Shown here one piece after another: positions 34,632 to 46,009 of a DNA stretch of 60,000 nucleotides. The stretch is from Polytrichum commune (taxonomy: Eukaryota > Streptophyta > Polytrichopsida > Polytrichales > Polytrichaceae): the NCBI GenBank assembly GCA_950295325.1, contig OX485803.1:68465554-68525553 (forward strand), read 5' to 3'. A program made the position numbers and the translations under genes. The notes under the pieces are model-generated. The model made no database searches. It was not told where the DNA came from and saw nothing but the letters and a program-made list of their open reading frames with translations. Numbering within the stretch: position 1 is the stretch's first letter; every line of letters begins with the position of its first letter.

Positions 34632-34740
34632 ATAACACACCCGCTCTCACCACTGGGGCTCCCTCTCTCCCGCTCTCACACACCCTCGCTCACTTCACCC
34701 TTCATCAAGAGTTTCTGATCGATCGTTTGCCTGATACGAG

Positions 34741-35490
34741 ATGGCCGCCCAACATATCAGCACCGCCATCAAGGAAGAGTGGGGCCTAACCGACGAGGAA
34801 GTCGCTCTCATCGAATCCTCCACTGCTCACAGCGCCGAACCGGGTCTTGTCAAAGGGGCAGTCAGGGGTGAAAACATTGCCAACATCCTTGTGCCCACCA
34901 GTGATCGGATCGACATGGCCAGCGCGATCGTAACAGATTGGGGTGTCAGTCCGCCTTCGCAGAAAGATCTCACTTATAACACCGAACATCATCTCAACGT
35001 CGTGGATGTGCTGAAAAAGGTCAAAACCCTCGTAGAAACTCTCAGACAGATGCCAGGTCTCGTCGCGATTGCGAACAAGACCTGGCCGAGAGCCAAAGAG
35101 TTTGTCATGCAGTGCTTGCATAATGTGCACGAGGATAAGTATGCCATCTGGGATGCCACCTCCATCAGCGAGCAGATCCTCGTTGTCAGTGAAGAAGGGG
35201 CAAGTACTCCTAAACCTGAGGAACTGTCCAGCCATGCAAACACCTACGGCCAGCTGCAGGTGGCGTTGTCATACCGCCCCGACCCGAAATCCTTCGTCTT
35301 TGGCCATTCCTTTGTGCACAGGAAGGAGGATGAGCTCACCACGGCCATCGCGGATTCGGGTTCCACAGTTCGCATCAATGCCATTCGAATCCTCTATGCA
35401 GACCTCCTCGCACGCGCTATCCAGACCCAGGGCGATAACCATTTCAAGCTCGTCGCCTCCAACCAGCCATATCCCAACTTGAACGAGTGA
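34741..35490 (+). CDS. Single-exon gene for an unrecognised 249-residue protein
   Basis: The ATG at 34741 (context GAGATGGCC) opens a frame that runs to TGA at 35488. Codon use is GC-rich against AT-rich flanks, with a TATA box upstream and AATAAA at 35703-35708. The complete transcription unit and lack of stops argue for a real gene. The protein is soluble-looking, with no signal peptide or membrane span. It is acidic in the first third (KEEWGLTDEEVALIE), has a helical middle (LKKVKTLVETLRQM) and an Arg/Leu-rich helix near the C-terminus (RINAIRILYADLLARAIQ). I recognise no family and assign no function. Its promoter, but not its coding region, recurs 7.7 kb downstream. Confidence 0.75.
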   Translation: MAAQHISTAIKEEWGLTDEEVALIESSTAHSAEPGLVKGAVRGENIANILVPTSDRIDMASAIVTDWGVSPPSQKDLTYNTEHHLNVVDVLKKVKTLVETLRQMPGLVAIANKTWPRAKEFVMQCLHNVHEDKYAIWDATSISEQILVVSEEGASTPKPEELSSHANTYGQLQVALSYRPDPKSFVFGHSFVHRKEDELTTAIADSGSTVRINAIRILYADLLARAIQTQGDNHFKLVASNQPYPNLNE

Positions 35491-35702
35491 GGTGGTGCCG
35501 AAAGTGTTCAGAACCTGTCTGTAAGAATGCAGGACATACAGTGTCGACTTGGCTTTTGAGATCATCAGGATCTTTCTTTGGTGTTTTCTTGCATGTAAGA
35601 CTAAGGTAGCAAACGATCAGGGGCTTTTTACTTTATACCAGGCGTTGGAGATGTTTCGCATATATGATATATGCAGTTGTGTGTGTACCACTTTGTAATC
35701 GA

Positions 35703-35708
35703 AATAAA
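35703..35708 (+). terminator. Poly(A) signal of the 249-residue gene
   Basis: AATAAA 213 bp after the stop codon, preceded by T-rich and TGTGTGT sequence (near 35680), which fits a plant 3' end. Confidence 0.55.
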
Positions 35709-35729
35709 GACACCGTGAGTGGAAGTGTC

Positions 35730-37390
35730 ATTGATAACCACTGATTTAAAGAAGGCCTTTGTGGATGACTATCTCTTATCTAACTGTTGGATTAATAAAC
35801 ATCGTAAGCAATAGGAACCAGGTACCCTGTTGTCCTCAACAATGTATCACGTCTGTTAATATCTGCAACTTCCCATGCAAATAAGTGCAGCAGGGCTTAA
35901 AGGAGCAAACTCTTATGCTGCTCACTTAGGCTGGATCTAATTATTCAAGTTTTCTTTGTTGTCAAAAGAGGCACATACCTAAGTGGAGGCGTACATGCCA
36001 ATCACGTACTTGCGGCCGCTAGGTCTGTGTCATGATTGATATCAAACCTGTATCACTGCAGTTTGAATCTTGCAGATATAATAGCAGTCAACCATGAAAC
36101 TCGAGGTTGTCAAAAGCGATGATGCGCAGGACCATGGTTTCCTGTGTCATCTCAAAGACGTATTGGGAGGTTTAAAAGGCCAACTCCCATTCAAGTTTGA
36201 CATATATAGTATTAGATATAAGTAGTCAGAAATAATTTAAACAGATGTTGTGGAAAACCACGACATCTTAGAAGCTCTTCATCGAACTACATCGAGCATC
36301 GCCATTGATATGGGTTCGTCTAATTAGATTCAGCTTCTTTGTGGCCCTATCCAGTTTCATCTCAGTTCTTCACAAGAAAGAGAAACTGACCCGGCCCGAT
36401 GGCATAGAGCTACCTCCGTGGGTGTTGACAATGCAAGAGCACTTGTGATGAATTTTGACGGTGTCTTCACCAGCAGATTCAATTCTTCCATTCTTTTGTG
36501 CGGCACCTCATTCGCAAGGCTTTGGTACATACGCTGTTCGTACATAGAGTGCTGGCTCCGACGCGGCAGTTGCACCGTGTGTCAAGAACTAGCTAGACTT
36601 GCCATTAATAGGTATGCGTGCAACATACTGTGACCTGAATTACTGTGACTCTTCCAACCTCGGGGATTCAATCCACAGCCGCCTCTCGCTGAGATGCAGT
36701 CATTCGGAACAGATTGAACTTTGCAGCTGCAACGAAAGCAGGTCTTACTCTTTGAACAGTTTACACGCAGCCATGACAATTTCATACGTACAAACTACAA
36801 TGTTTCTGGTCAGTTCAGCGGCTCTTCCATAGCGACTGGACTAAAGTCTAGGCAGCTAATGACTTATATCTAGTGTTGAGGCTACAACTTGAAGCTTCCT
36901 GTTCTCCTGAATTATGATTTATCATGTCCGTGACTATTTGGTTCTTACCATCCAAGGTGCATCAGGACTCCAAAAATCGAGAGCAGCTCTTTCGTAATTG
37001 GTCACTTCTGCATCTGCTCAAGTTAGTGCCACACAAAGCTGTGCATGCCTGTAGTCACCTATCTGTGGCCGGTCTGAGTAAATTCACATCTGTATCACGG
37101 TATGAGTCTTAGGCATAGCAAATTGAAACCACTAGAAGATATGTCCCTCATATGTACACGCCTAAACTCTGCCCCTTGTAGAACAAACATGCCAATTTGA
37201 CACGCGTGTACAAAAGGTCCGTGTTATAAAAGCCGATCATGTCTTCTACTAGGCATATCAGTGGCAATAAGCCGTCACTAAGTAGCTAGTAACATATTCG
37301 CAAAAACTCTGTAATCTAGAACAAATCATACTGTATGAAATCTAGATCTGTGGAGTCCTGTTTTCTGAGAGTATATCCTGACAGTATGCT
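35730..37390. other. Unique-looking intergenic DNA, no gene recognised
   Basis: Mid-GC DNA with frames up to 77 codons on both strands and no domain signature. No transposon ends were seen. Confidence 0.4.
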
Positions 37391-37412
37391 AGGGTTTAGG
37401 GTTTAGGGTTTA
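37391..37412 (+). repeat. Interstitial telomeric repeat (TTTAGGG)3
   Basis: AGGGTTTAGGGTTTAGGGTT followed by TA; the plant telomere unit three times. Confidence 0.85.
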
Positions 37413-39183
37413 TGCTGGAGTTATGATACTAAGAGGCATTTTCAGGATAGAAAAGGACATGGCCTGATTTTTAGGTTGTTTTGCCATAAACCTCGCAAAG
37501 GAAAATGACATCAAGCTGCGCGGTCCTTGTCAATGGGATCCGTAGAACCAAGGATCCCTTCTATCATGGTCCAGACCTTTAACACTCATCGTCGGCTGTA
37601 GTCACCTGTTTACTATTAAGTTAGCGGTTAAGGCACTTAGATAGTAAGTGATTTGAATTTCCCGCCTAGTGAGACCTTCCAGAAACTTTTTCGTCTCTCT
37701 CATATGGACAGCAAATATTATTCACTTGTATTCATTCTGATGACGACTCAAGTAATCTTGTACATGACGCAACATGATAGTAAAGCGTTCTTCATGATTT
37801 TGTGTCTACACGTTAAGTCTGATGATTCCTGTTTTCTTTGTATTGAGTATCACCGAGAATTTCCAAATACTTCGAAACATATATTTGACTCAAACGGTGA
37901 GTAAAAATGGTGTACGGAGAGGGATTTTGCTGAATTACTGGCATCGTATGCAAAATCAAACATTTATTTTTCCACTTGCGGTGCATGCTCGGAGGTAGCG
38001 TTTGAATTTGAATGAAGAGCAACCTATTTCGGTTCATTGAGGACTATGAAACTCATTGAGGACATGCCAAAATGAGTTTCACCCTCAATGAACCGATGTA
38101 GAATGATTTTCGTTCGAACCGCCACGCGGCCTCCAAGCATACAGCGCAACCTTACCGAACATGGGAGGTATTCTAAGCAAACAGCCAGCTGCCGACCAAA
38201 AGTCATATTGAATCAGAGGTTAACTGTAGTAGAGTGTCTGGAAGATGCTAGAGAATCCTAGATCGGCGTTCCGCTTGCGTTCCATTACGCAATGCAATAT
38301 TCCCCATTCCCTATTGTAACTTGAATGATTTCAAGAGGTTTTCGGCTCCGACACTAACCCAAAACATCGCATGTCATCAGTCCATCAAATACTTGGAATG
38401 ATCCGCATTGAAGGCAAACAATAAACCTTGTCATGAGACTCCCACAAATTGTAAATATATAAGAATTTCCTGAATTTGAACACGTTCGCGATATTGCAAT
38501 ATAAAATCTTGCATTGGCTGATAGTGTAGATAAATTGCCAAGTTAGCAAAATTTTAGATTCTGTAATTGAGAGTACATAAATAAATTCTAATTACGTGAT
38601 GAGCTGCTTGAGCTGAAATCTGTAAGCTAATCCACCTGCTTGGGGAAATTTTGGCTCTGGAATACAAATGTGCATTCAAACCATCACTTAGCATCATACA
38701 CTACACCTACAGCTCGCATTGAATCAGTTCAAGATTATAGCAGCACAGATTTTATACTCCTGGTCTAGAATGCACACGCCAGAAGGAGGACTCAGTGAGA
38801 ATTGGATATGAAATTGGATGCTCTACTTCAGCCCTGCGGCTGCGGTCCCGTTTTTGAGTATCTCTTTTCCAAACACTTCCAGTCCAGTCTTCTTCGCAAT
38901 AATTTTCTTTTGTAGGTTGTGAACATATATAATATAATACAATACAAATATATGTTTGATTTTATTTATTTTAATTTCTTATGTTTTCTGTATTTATCAA
39001 ATAGAGGTAGACATTGTAACTGGATTATAACCTTATGTTGATGACTATGTGAGTCATATTGTTCGAAGTAATGAAATAAATCTTATGGTTGAGGTCAATG
39101 GTCCCTAAAGCTACATTGATATGTGCAATTAGGAACCTTGCCTTTGCAAATAGGTTGCCTTCTTTACCCATGCAAATTACCTT
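37413..39183. other. AT-rich intergenic DNA, no gene recognised
   Basis: Short open frames only. A local inverted pair involving CATTGAGGACATGCC and TGAACCGA lies near 38030-38095. Confidence 0.4.
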
Positions 39184-39650
39184 GGGTCAAAATCCATTTT
39201 CAGTTTATTGGAAGCAAATTTGTCAAAAGGGTATTACTATGTAGAATTCTTGCATTTCATATACTGCTAAAATCATGGGAAAACACATGGGCATGTGATG
39301 TATCACGTTTGCCACATTTTTGCCAAAATAATTGGATCAATTCGACTTTGTCAAGACCCCCAAAGACTAACTCCAAGTGAGCGTTGACGACTTGTTGAGG
39401 TCATATGCTACCCCAATGGCATACACTAGGAGAAATCTTGTCCTTGGCACCCGCCTGTTGCAATCCAATTATCGTCGCAATAGCCTTGCTAGTAGCCTCT
39501 TCCAATGAACAACACCTAGTTTTAGCAGAGAAGTTGCAATGTGTGGTTGCATTCTCATGTCATGCAAGACCAAGTAGAGGGAAGTCTTATGTTCACCACC
39601 AAATGTGATTGCCTTCCGGTGGTTGACATTGGCTTGCTAAGATGTACAAT
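39184..39650 (+). repeat. Dispersed repeat R1, copy 2
   Basis: Homologous to 1861-2330. Here the sequence continues to the left without a CACTA element, so this copy approximates the uninterrupted state of the site at 1858. An open frame at 39405-39608 corresponds to the one at 2056-2364, shortened by a frameshift. Confidence 0.75.
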
Positions 39651-41397
39651 TTGACAGGATAAAATTGTTTACAAAACTACATGTACATCATATGCCATGT
39701 TTGCCCACAACATTGCCCGCTATGTAATCTTGATTAATGAGGAATTTGTATAACTTTCAACCAAAAAAAAGCTTACATGGAATGCATCAACTTATTTGAG
39801 GACCCCAACTATGTGAATGTGATTTGTAAATTGGGTATCAACACGCTTGCTTCTCAAGTTTCTACTTTCTACCCTCACGACCTTGAACATTTCAAGCTAA
39901 GTGGACCTAAAACAAACAATTTTAACAGTGTGTCCACTTCTCCTAGGATATGAATCTCGTGATTTGTGTAACTTGAATTTGACTTGAGCTCATCGAGATG
40001 AATATCTCATAGCATATTTAGGACATAGGACTACATTCCCTTTCCAACATGGCCAATTTAATGGCCTTCCCATGTACGCCCATGAGCCTCCCTTCATAAT
40101 GAGGTTGAATATGAGGGCTTGTGGAAATTTGTGCCATATATGCTAGTATGCTTCTCTCGATGTTTGATGAAGTCGAATGATGCTATGTAAATCACCAATA
40201 GTAGTTTTCTTATCAATATATATTGACCTCTTACTTGAGGGGCCATTCACGATCAGGGTACTACTTTCGGGACAAAGGACTTAAGGACTTTGTCGCATTG
40301 ATCTTGGTTTTTATCATGATTTACTATTATTTGATCAATAAATTTTACATAAATAAGTAGATAATTTATAAGCTTTATCAAGAAAGATTTTTATTATTAT
40401 TTAATAATCACCCTAAATCCTAAACCCTAGGCCACATCAGTGGCATTTTTTTGCTATTTAGGTGTGCATTGGTGGTCAATTATTTCCTGTTATGTATCTT
40501 GGTACCTTGGTAAAAGTGTCATGTGTCCATTCATATAAAAAAATTTGTCCAATTCTAATACTAGACGTTCCTTTTACGTGTGGCCATGAGTATAATAAAT
40601 TATGTATATTTGGACATGTTTGGTGCCACATGTAAAGTTGGGCAATTGCTATTCAATACATATTTGGTCCTATTGGTACACACTTGAACGATGAGTGTGA
40701 GGAAAAAATTTGGGATCGTTTCGATTGATTCTTGTTGTCCTTTTCATTTCTTGATCCTAAGGTGAACAATTAAGACAGGACTCATGAATGTCCTTTAAGG
40801 AATCAAAAGGATATCTTAGATGACCCTATTCCTTCTAAATTAACTTTGTCAGTGTACTCGATATGGAGTATGAAATGTAGGTATGATCCAAAATATGCTT
40901 CACAATACAAATCTAAGCATACCAAGCATGTGAAGTTATCCAAAAAAATCCGTTTTCCGTTAGACGGCCAAAAGTAGTACCCTAACCGTGAATGGCCCCT
41001 TGAATATGTATCTATACCTTAGAAATCAACATGATGATACTAGGTCACTCTCCGATTTAGGTGCACTTATCAAGGAGGATGTGAAAACTAGTCCACAAAT
41101 TTATATTCCATATCAAGCATACACTTCTCACCTTTGCTCACCTTCACGCCATAGATGTACACCACAAAAAACCCACAACAAAAGTTGTGCCTCACGTTTT
41201 CTAAAGTTACAAGCTGAATGACTCAACCTCGTTGCACTTTGTACATGAGAAAATGATAGACCTATAAGACAGGTAGGGCCCATATTAGATACTTACAAAT
41301 TGCTACTTTGCACCCAAAGGAACTTTAGTTTTAAATTCCGTTAATTAGGGGAAACCTAAGTTCCTACAAGGCTAACGTGACACTTTAGTTCATGATT
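39651..41397. other. AT-rich intergenic DNA, no gene recognised
   Basis: Includes CCCTAAATCCTAAACCCTA (40414-40432), a weak telomere-like run. No coding frame above 80 codons. Confidence 0.45.
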
Positions 41398-41846
41398 GAT
41401 GAATACTATTAGAGTTATATGTAAAGTCCCTCAAAGGGGAGGGTTGACAAAACCGTGGGTTTGATCACTCTTTGAGAAAACTTTTTATTCAAAGCTCGTT
41501 AGCTTGTTATGTATTGGAGTCTATTTTGAAAGTTGGGTGAAATTTTTGAGACCTCTTCTTGCACCTTTCAAATTTGTGAGCATTTTAGGATTTAGAATAG
41601 GGTATGAGCCTAGGACCTGCCTTCTTACATCTTGGAGTGGCCTATGCAAGGTTAGCTTTTTCCCATCACATCCTAGTAGGACAAGCTAGAAAGCTGATTT
41701 TTAATAGCACGACACCACTCCTTGTGTATGGTAATTTAGCATCAAAAAAACTTGGGTAATCTTGTGTTCATTCTAATAAACTCAGGGTTTGGGACAACAC
41801 CTAGGGCTTCATCTACTTTGTGTTACAAATAACCCCATGACGTGCC
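41398..41846 (+). repeat. Dispersed repeat R2, copy 1
   Basis: Matches 59160-59585 with shared blocks TTTGAGAAAACTTT, TTTTGAAAGTTGGGTGAAA, GGCCTATGCAAGG and GACAAGCTAGAAA. Non-coding. No ends were defined. Confidence 0.7.
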
Positions 41847-41946
41847 AACTTTCTCCAAAAGCATGCTTCAACATCCCCAAATGGATTTAAGTGTCCGATG
41901 TTGATTTTACATACAATTTATATTCCATATCAAGTATACACTTCAT

Positions 41947-42337
41947 TGTGGGTTATGCAAACTTGGGAGATGAAACCCCAACAGTCCTCTTGTACGTATG
42001 TCTTTGTCCGTATCTTTTGTATAACAACTTCAAATTGCACTTTTTTTTTGTTGGAGGTGGTATTACGTTCGATCGTCTAAGTTTCCTTAATTTAACACAA
42101 CTCCAAAGCAACTTTTCTTCGTAGCAAAATCAAGCTCCAAAAATCCGTTGATAGCACATTTTCGCCTGTCATTTCGTTCGACCAATCCGTTTGCAACTTG
42201 ATCACGCGATTGGAAGGCTGTTGGCGCACGGTTCCATCGGACCACCAAGATGGAATCTATGAGGCCCTTGCCCTTCGATCAGAGTCGCTCGGAGTAAACC
42301 AGCTAGTATAAGATGAGCGCAGCCGGCAGTCTCAATG
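41947..42337 (+). promoter_or_regulatory. Duplicate of the 34.2-kb promoter, without the original coding region
   Basis: Nearly identical to 34236-34631, including TATAAG (42307-42312). It starts at TGTGGGTTATGC and homology ends just after the expected start of transcription (GCAGCC-GCAG-TCTCAA). Downstream DNA is unrelated to the 249-residue gene. Whether it still drives transcription is unknown. Confidence 0.75.
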
Positions 42338-42829
42338 AGACTTTAACCCTTAACCCTTATACGACATTGCAAGCCCCACGGGCTTGATTTTCTCATAATA
42401 ACTCAAATTGCGGGAGCTACAGTGAACGGTTTAGGGTCAGTTTTAGGTCTTCTTGGAGTGAAGCGGTGTGCGCATTCGATGCACCCAATGCAATGCTTCA
42501 AGTTTGCCAATTCTTCAATCTTGATCCTTGGGAGCTTGGGAGCTTGGTGTGGGGCTTCTGCCCGTTGAACTCTTGCGGTTTGCCCGTGTGATACTACTTG
42601 GTTTTTCCTTCGTTTGCTACTTGGTTTGAGATGCGCAGTGTTGTCAGACTGCCCCTGAGTAGCGGAGTTTCCATATTTCTGGTAATCTTTTTATTTCCGT
42701 TGTAGTGTCTGCTCACTGTGAATGCGGAAGTCCGTTGGAGTCGATAGGCTTTGTTGAGGTAGCCGTTTGGTGGGTGGGTGGAAACTTTGCAATTCATGCG
42801 TAGACAGTGCGAGTGCGATCTCTGCAACT

Positions 42830-43027
42830 ATGGTTTCCCAGCCAGTTTTGGAAATTAGGGCTTTAGGTGGAGAGGAGTTCAAACGTGAGTTGGAGCGTTG
42901 GTTACGGGATGAGCAACAACAAGGTGATTTGATGGTCACTAAAGTGTTTCGGTGCTTGAGGGAAGATCATTTGTGCTCTTTGCCATTGCCAAAGGGAGTG
43001 CAGTGGCCGGTTGTGCCTAAATCTTGA
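42830..43027 (+). CDS. Small open frame downstream of the duplicated promoter, candidate
   Basis: ATG at 42830 starts MVSQPVLEIRALGGEEFKRE and ends at 43027 (65 residues), with charged helical sequence (ELERWLRDEQQQGDL). It lies about 500 bp after the duplicated TATA box, in DNA of higher GC than its surroundings. It could be the first exon of a longer gene or a chance frame. No family was recognised. Confidence 0.3.
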   Translation: MVSQPVLEIRALGGEEFKRELERWLRDEQQQGDLMVTKVFRCLREDHLCSLPLPKGVQWPVVPKS

Positions 43028-43414
43028 AATTTCAGATTCTTATTCTTTTTGTTGCTCTCCCTAGTAACCATATATACATCTCAAAAACCTCGACTTCATC
43101 AGTTTGTGATATACAACAGGGAATGTAAGGTATAGTACTTCATTTGTTACAATCATGAACAAATTTGAGTTGGAAAGTCCCATTTTTTATCAACATATTC
43201 ATGTAATGAAATCATTCAATTCTTTTGAGTGAAACACTTTGAGCTTCGATTCCAGGTATCTTCAACTAAAGAAGCTTTGGGTCTACTATATCTGTCCATT
43301 ACCAATGTCAGTACATGAAAACGAATTGCTTCTCAGGTTGCAGAAGTATATGTCCTACTTTGCCTCAAACGTTGAATTGTGTAGAATTTTGTCTCCTTTT
43401 GACCTGCTATGGGG

Positions 43415-43463
43415 AGCCAGTCCACAATTGGGTGGTGCACCGGGTTCAATTCCCGGGTTGGCT
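43415..43463 (+). ncRNA. tRNA-like fold lacking one arm (possible SINE head or tRNA relic)
   Basis: A seven-pair stem AGCCAGT/GTTGGCT (two wobble pairs) encloses a small arm CCAC-AATTGG-GTGG. It also encloses a perfect T-arm-like hairpin CCGGG-TTCAATT-CCCGG. GGTTCAATTCC matches the internal B box of tRNA genes. The anticodon arm is absent, so it is not a working tRNA. Confidence 0.35.
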
Positions 43464-43661
43464 GTTGTCAATGCTTTCAATGTTCAACTAATTTGGGCAT
43501 GCGAACTGTGCAAGGGTGGTGGAGCGCGCGGTCTTCGAGACTTCAGTTCCTCTGCCCAAGAAAGGAACTCCCAGTCTACAACTGTTGACCTTTTTCGCTT
43601 GATTCTTTTTTGTTCCTTGCGGGTTGCCTGCCCAGGCCATGAATTGTCGTTTAAGGGTTAA

Positions 43662-44542
43662 CTTCTTGGAGTGTATTGTGGTTTCATTAGATCTAAAAAA
43701 ATAAGTTCTCTAGAGCTCAATTTTTGTTGTATCTAAAAGAGAAGTAGTTGCTATTGATTTTGAGATCACATCAAAATTATAGAATTATTTTGTACATTTC
43801 ATGATTTGTTTATAATCAATTTGGAATCATTAAACATGAAGAATTTGTGATAAATATATATTATAAAATTATAGTCCAAACTTATACACTTTGAGGTAAG
43901 AAAAAGAGGCCACAGAAGATCAACAATTTTCAACCAAATTAATATGAAGTTACTATATCTAATAATGTATCAACACAGGGAAAAGTTAGTTCATTCTTGA
44001 CTTTAAAAACTTCTTATGAACAACCCTCTTTTCATATGGGAATGAAATCATCACCATTGACCCAAAATAAAACTCATAAGAAATATATATATATATTGTG
44101 GCCTTCCTAGCACCTTCCTTTTAGATGAATATGGCTTCAAGAGTCATTGATAAGCCCAAAACGGGCCTCTCATGTAGTTAAGGGTAAGCTTAGCCCAGCC
44201 AAAAGTAAGAGGCTTTGACAAGATAAAGCTTCCAGTCGTATATCTTACTAGAAAAAGTGATGGCTTCAACGGAACAACACCATAAATATAATAGAAACCA
44301 TATTTAATAATTAGAAGAATAATATGTTTAGTCGGGCTCCTTAGTAACAGGATCTGTGCAGCGTTCTTATCATCGGATGCAGCCATAAAATCTTATCCTC
44401 AACGTCATAATAATAGTGATATCTTCACACCGAGTCATTTAGGGCATCTTGCATATTCTTATAGTATCTATGATAGTATCTTATGGTACTAATAATTTGT
44501 GATGTCGAATATGTATGACCAGACTTGCTTCAAACCAAATAC
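43662..44542. other. AT-rich intergenic DNA, no gene recognised
   Basis: Contains a short (TA)n run near 44085. No feature was identified. Confidence 0.45.
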
Positions 44543-44999
44543 GGGCTGGTTCACACGGGTCCCAAGTCCTAATTCCCAAGTCACTTCAGGTCGATCTGTG
44601 CAATCTCAACCGTCGATGACACAAAAGTTGGGACTTGCTGCTTCACATGGGATCCCAAGTCCTAATCCCCAAGTCACTTCAGGTCGATCCGTGCAATCTC
44701 AACCCTTGATAGCATGGAGGTTGGGACTTACCACTTCACGCGGGGTCCCAAGTCCTAAGTCCCGAATATGACATAGATATCTACATGACAACACTTTTTG
44801 AAGGTGAGGCTTGGGGCTTGTGTTGAGAGTTGGGTTGAGCAAAAAGCTAGACCCAACTCCCCAACAAGTACCGCAAATATCTTTGCATAAAATATAACCA
44901 ACTTTAATCATGACTAACCGTATTTTAATAGTGTCTTGAGGCTCAAAAGTTGGGACTTGGCCTCTATGTTGGAACTTGGGACCCCATGTGAACCGACCC
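44543..44999 (+). mobile_element. MITE, Tourist-like (PIF/Harbinger type), copy 1
   Basis: The left end is GGGCTGGTTCACACGGGTCC. The right end, reverse complemented, is GGGTCGGTTCACATGGGGTC. It is about 457 bp with no coding capacity. Inside, a block of about 90 bp with CCCAAGTCACTTCAGGTCGA is duplicated in tandem (near 44556 and 44645). Flanking triplets TAC/TAA are a degraded T-A target duplication. Confidence 0.7.
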
Positions 45000-45059
45000 T
45001 AAAGTAATCAGTCCATAAGGAATGTGAGGGCCTTATGTCAGCACTCTTCTTTATCGGAC

Positions 45060-45385
45060 ATCTACATTCAAGTGGAAATTGACAAGGGTTTTATATAAGA
45101 ATGGACATCCAAAAGACACGTGTTATGATGAGACTGACTAATTTGCTCATAATACAGACACCATTCTAAGTTCCTTTGTTTTAAAAAAATTTAATAATAA
45201 TAATAAAATAGAGGATCTATGTGACCATTTAAAGAGAAATAGAGTCTTCACTTTTGACCTCATGCAACTTTTGCATCTCAACTTCGATTTTGAAACTTGA
45301 AATGACACTTTGCATGATTTGCAATTGCTACCCAAATGAGATGAAATACAATTTGTGCACCTAATAGTCAATATGTATTTGCAAT
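45060..45385. repeat. Dispersed repeat R3, copy 1
   Basis: Shares GACACGTGTTA, 'ACACCATTCTAAGT', 'GACCATTTAA' and a TTTTGAAACTTGAAA-like block in the same order with copies at about 53.4 and 56.9 kb. Low identity, non-coding. Confidence 0.5.
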
Positions 45386-45660
45386 TGAATGTGCCTACAA
45401 TAAGGTCCTATAACTTATGGGTTGAACTGAGCTACAGATTGATTGAGGACTATAGGTAGAGTAGCACTAACTACTTCAGGAAAAATGTTTTTTTTTTTTT
45501 AATACAACCCATTTTACACAATGTCATCTAGGACTTTATAGGAAACATCATATCTTGTGTCCAATCAACCATTTCGACAAAAAATTATGTATTTTTTTGA
45601 ATGGGTCATATCAAAAAGAATCCAGGCATTTTCTTACTAGTGTAGGGAGTTGCATAAGTT

Positions 45661-45822
45661 CATAACATTATTAAGCAATGTGCATTCGTTCATGTGGGCC
45701 CTGAGAATATAACCATGGGATGCTCAATCTAGTGCAAGGAGACTCAAAATTGAGGTTGGGCATCCCATGGTTTTATTCTCAGGGCCCACATGAACAAACA
45801 CACACTGCTTAATAATGTTATG
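45661..45822. repeat. Long near-perfect hairpin
   Basis: Arms of about 70 bp (left starts CATAACATTATTAAGC, right ends with its complement GCTTAATAATGTTATG) differ at about seven positions. The loop is about 22 nt. The central part TTCATGTGGGCCCTGAGAAT is perfectly paired. Either a foldback mobile element or a young small-RNA precursor. Confidence 0.8.
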
Positions 45823-46009
45823 TTGCTTTTGGAACATTTCAGATTACATTTTTCCTGTCGTCTTTGAGTGGCTTTAAATGCATGCAAAGTTCGAACTTTT
45901 CAAAGATACCAAACCGTATGCATTGACTTGCACTGTAGAGGACCTTTAAGCCAAAGGTTGAGAAGTCTCTGGCAGGGCTTGAATGATTTATTGAACCTAT
46001 AAGAAAGAT

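Noticed and set aside
34786-35235. 149-codon antisense frame and a 137-codon alternate frame at 35069-35482
   Set aside because: Shadows of the 249-residue gene, which alone has the promoter and poly(A) signal in the right orientation.
43239-43661. 140-codon plus-strand frame
   Set aside because: It runs through the tRNA-like structure and shows no domain. Its start lies next to a splice-acceptor-like CAG, and the frame looks like chance.
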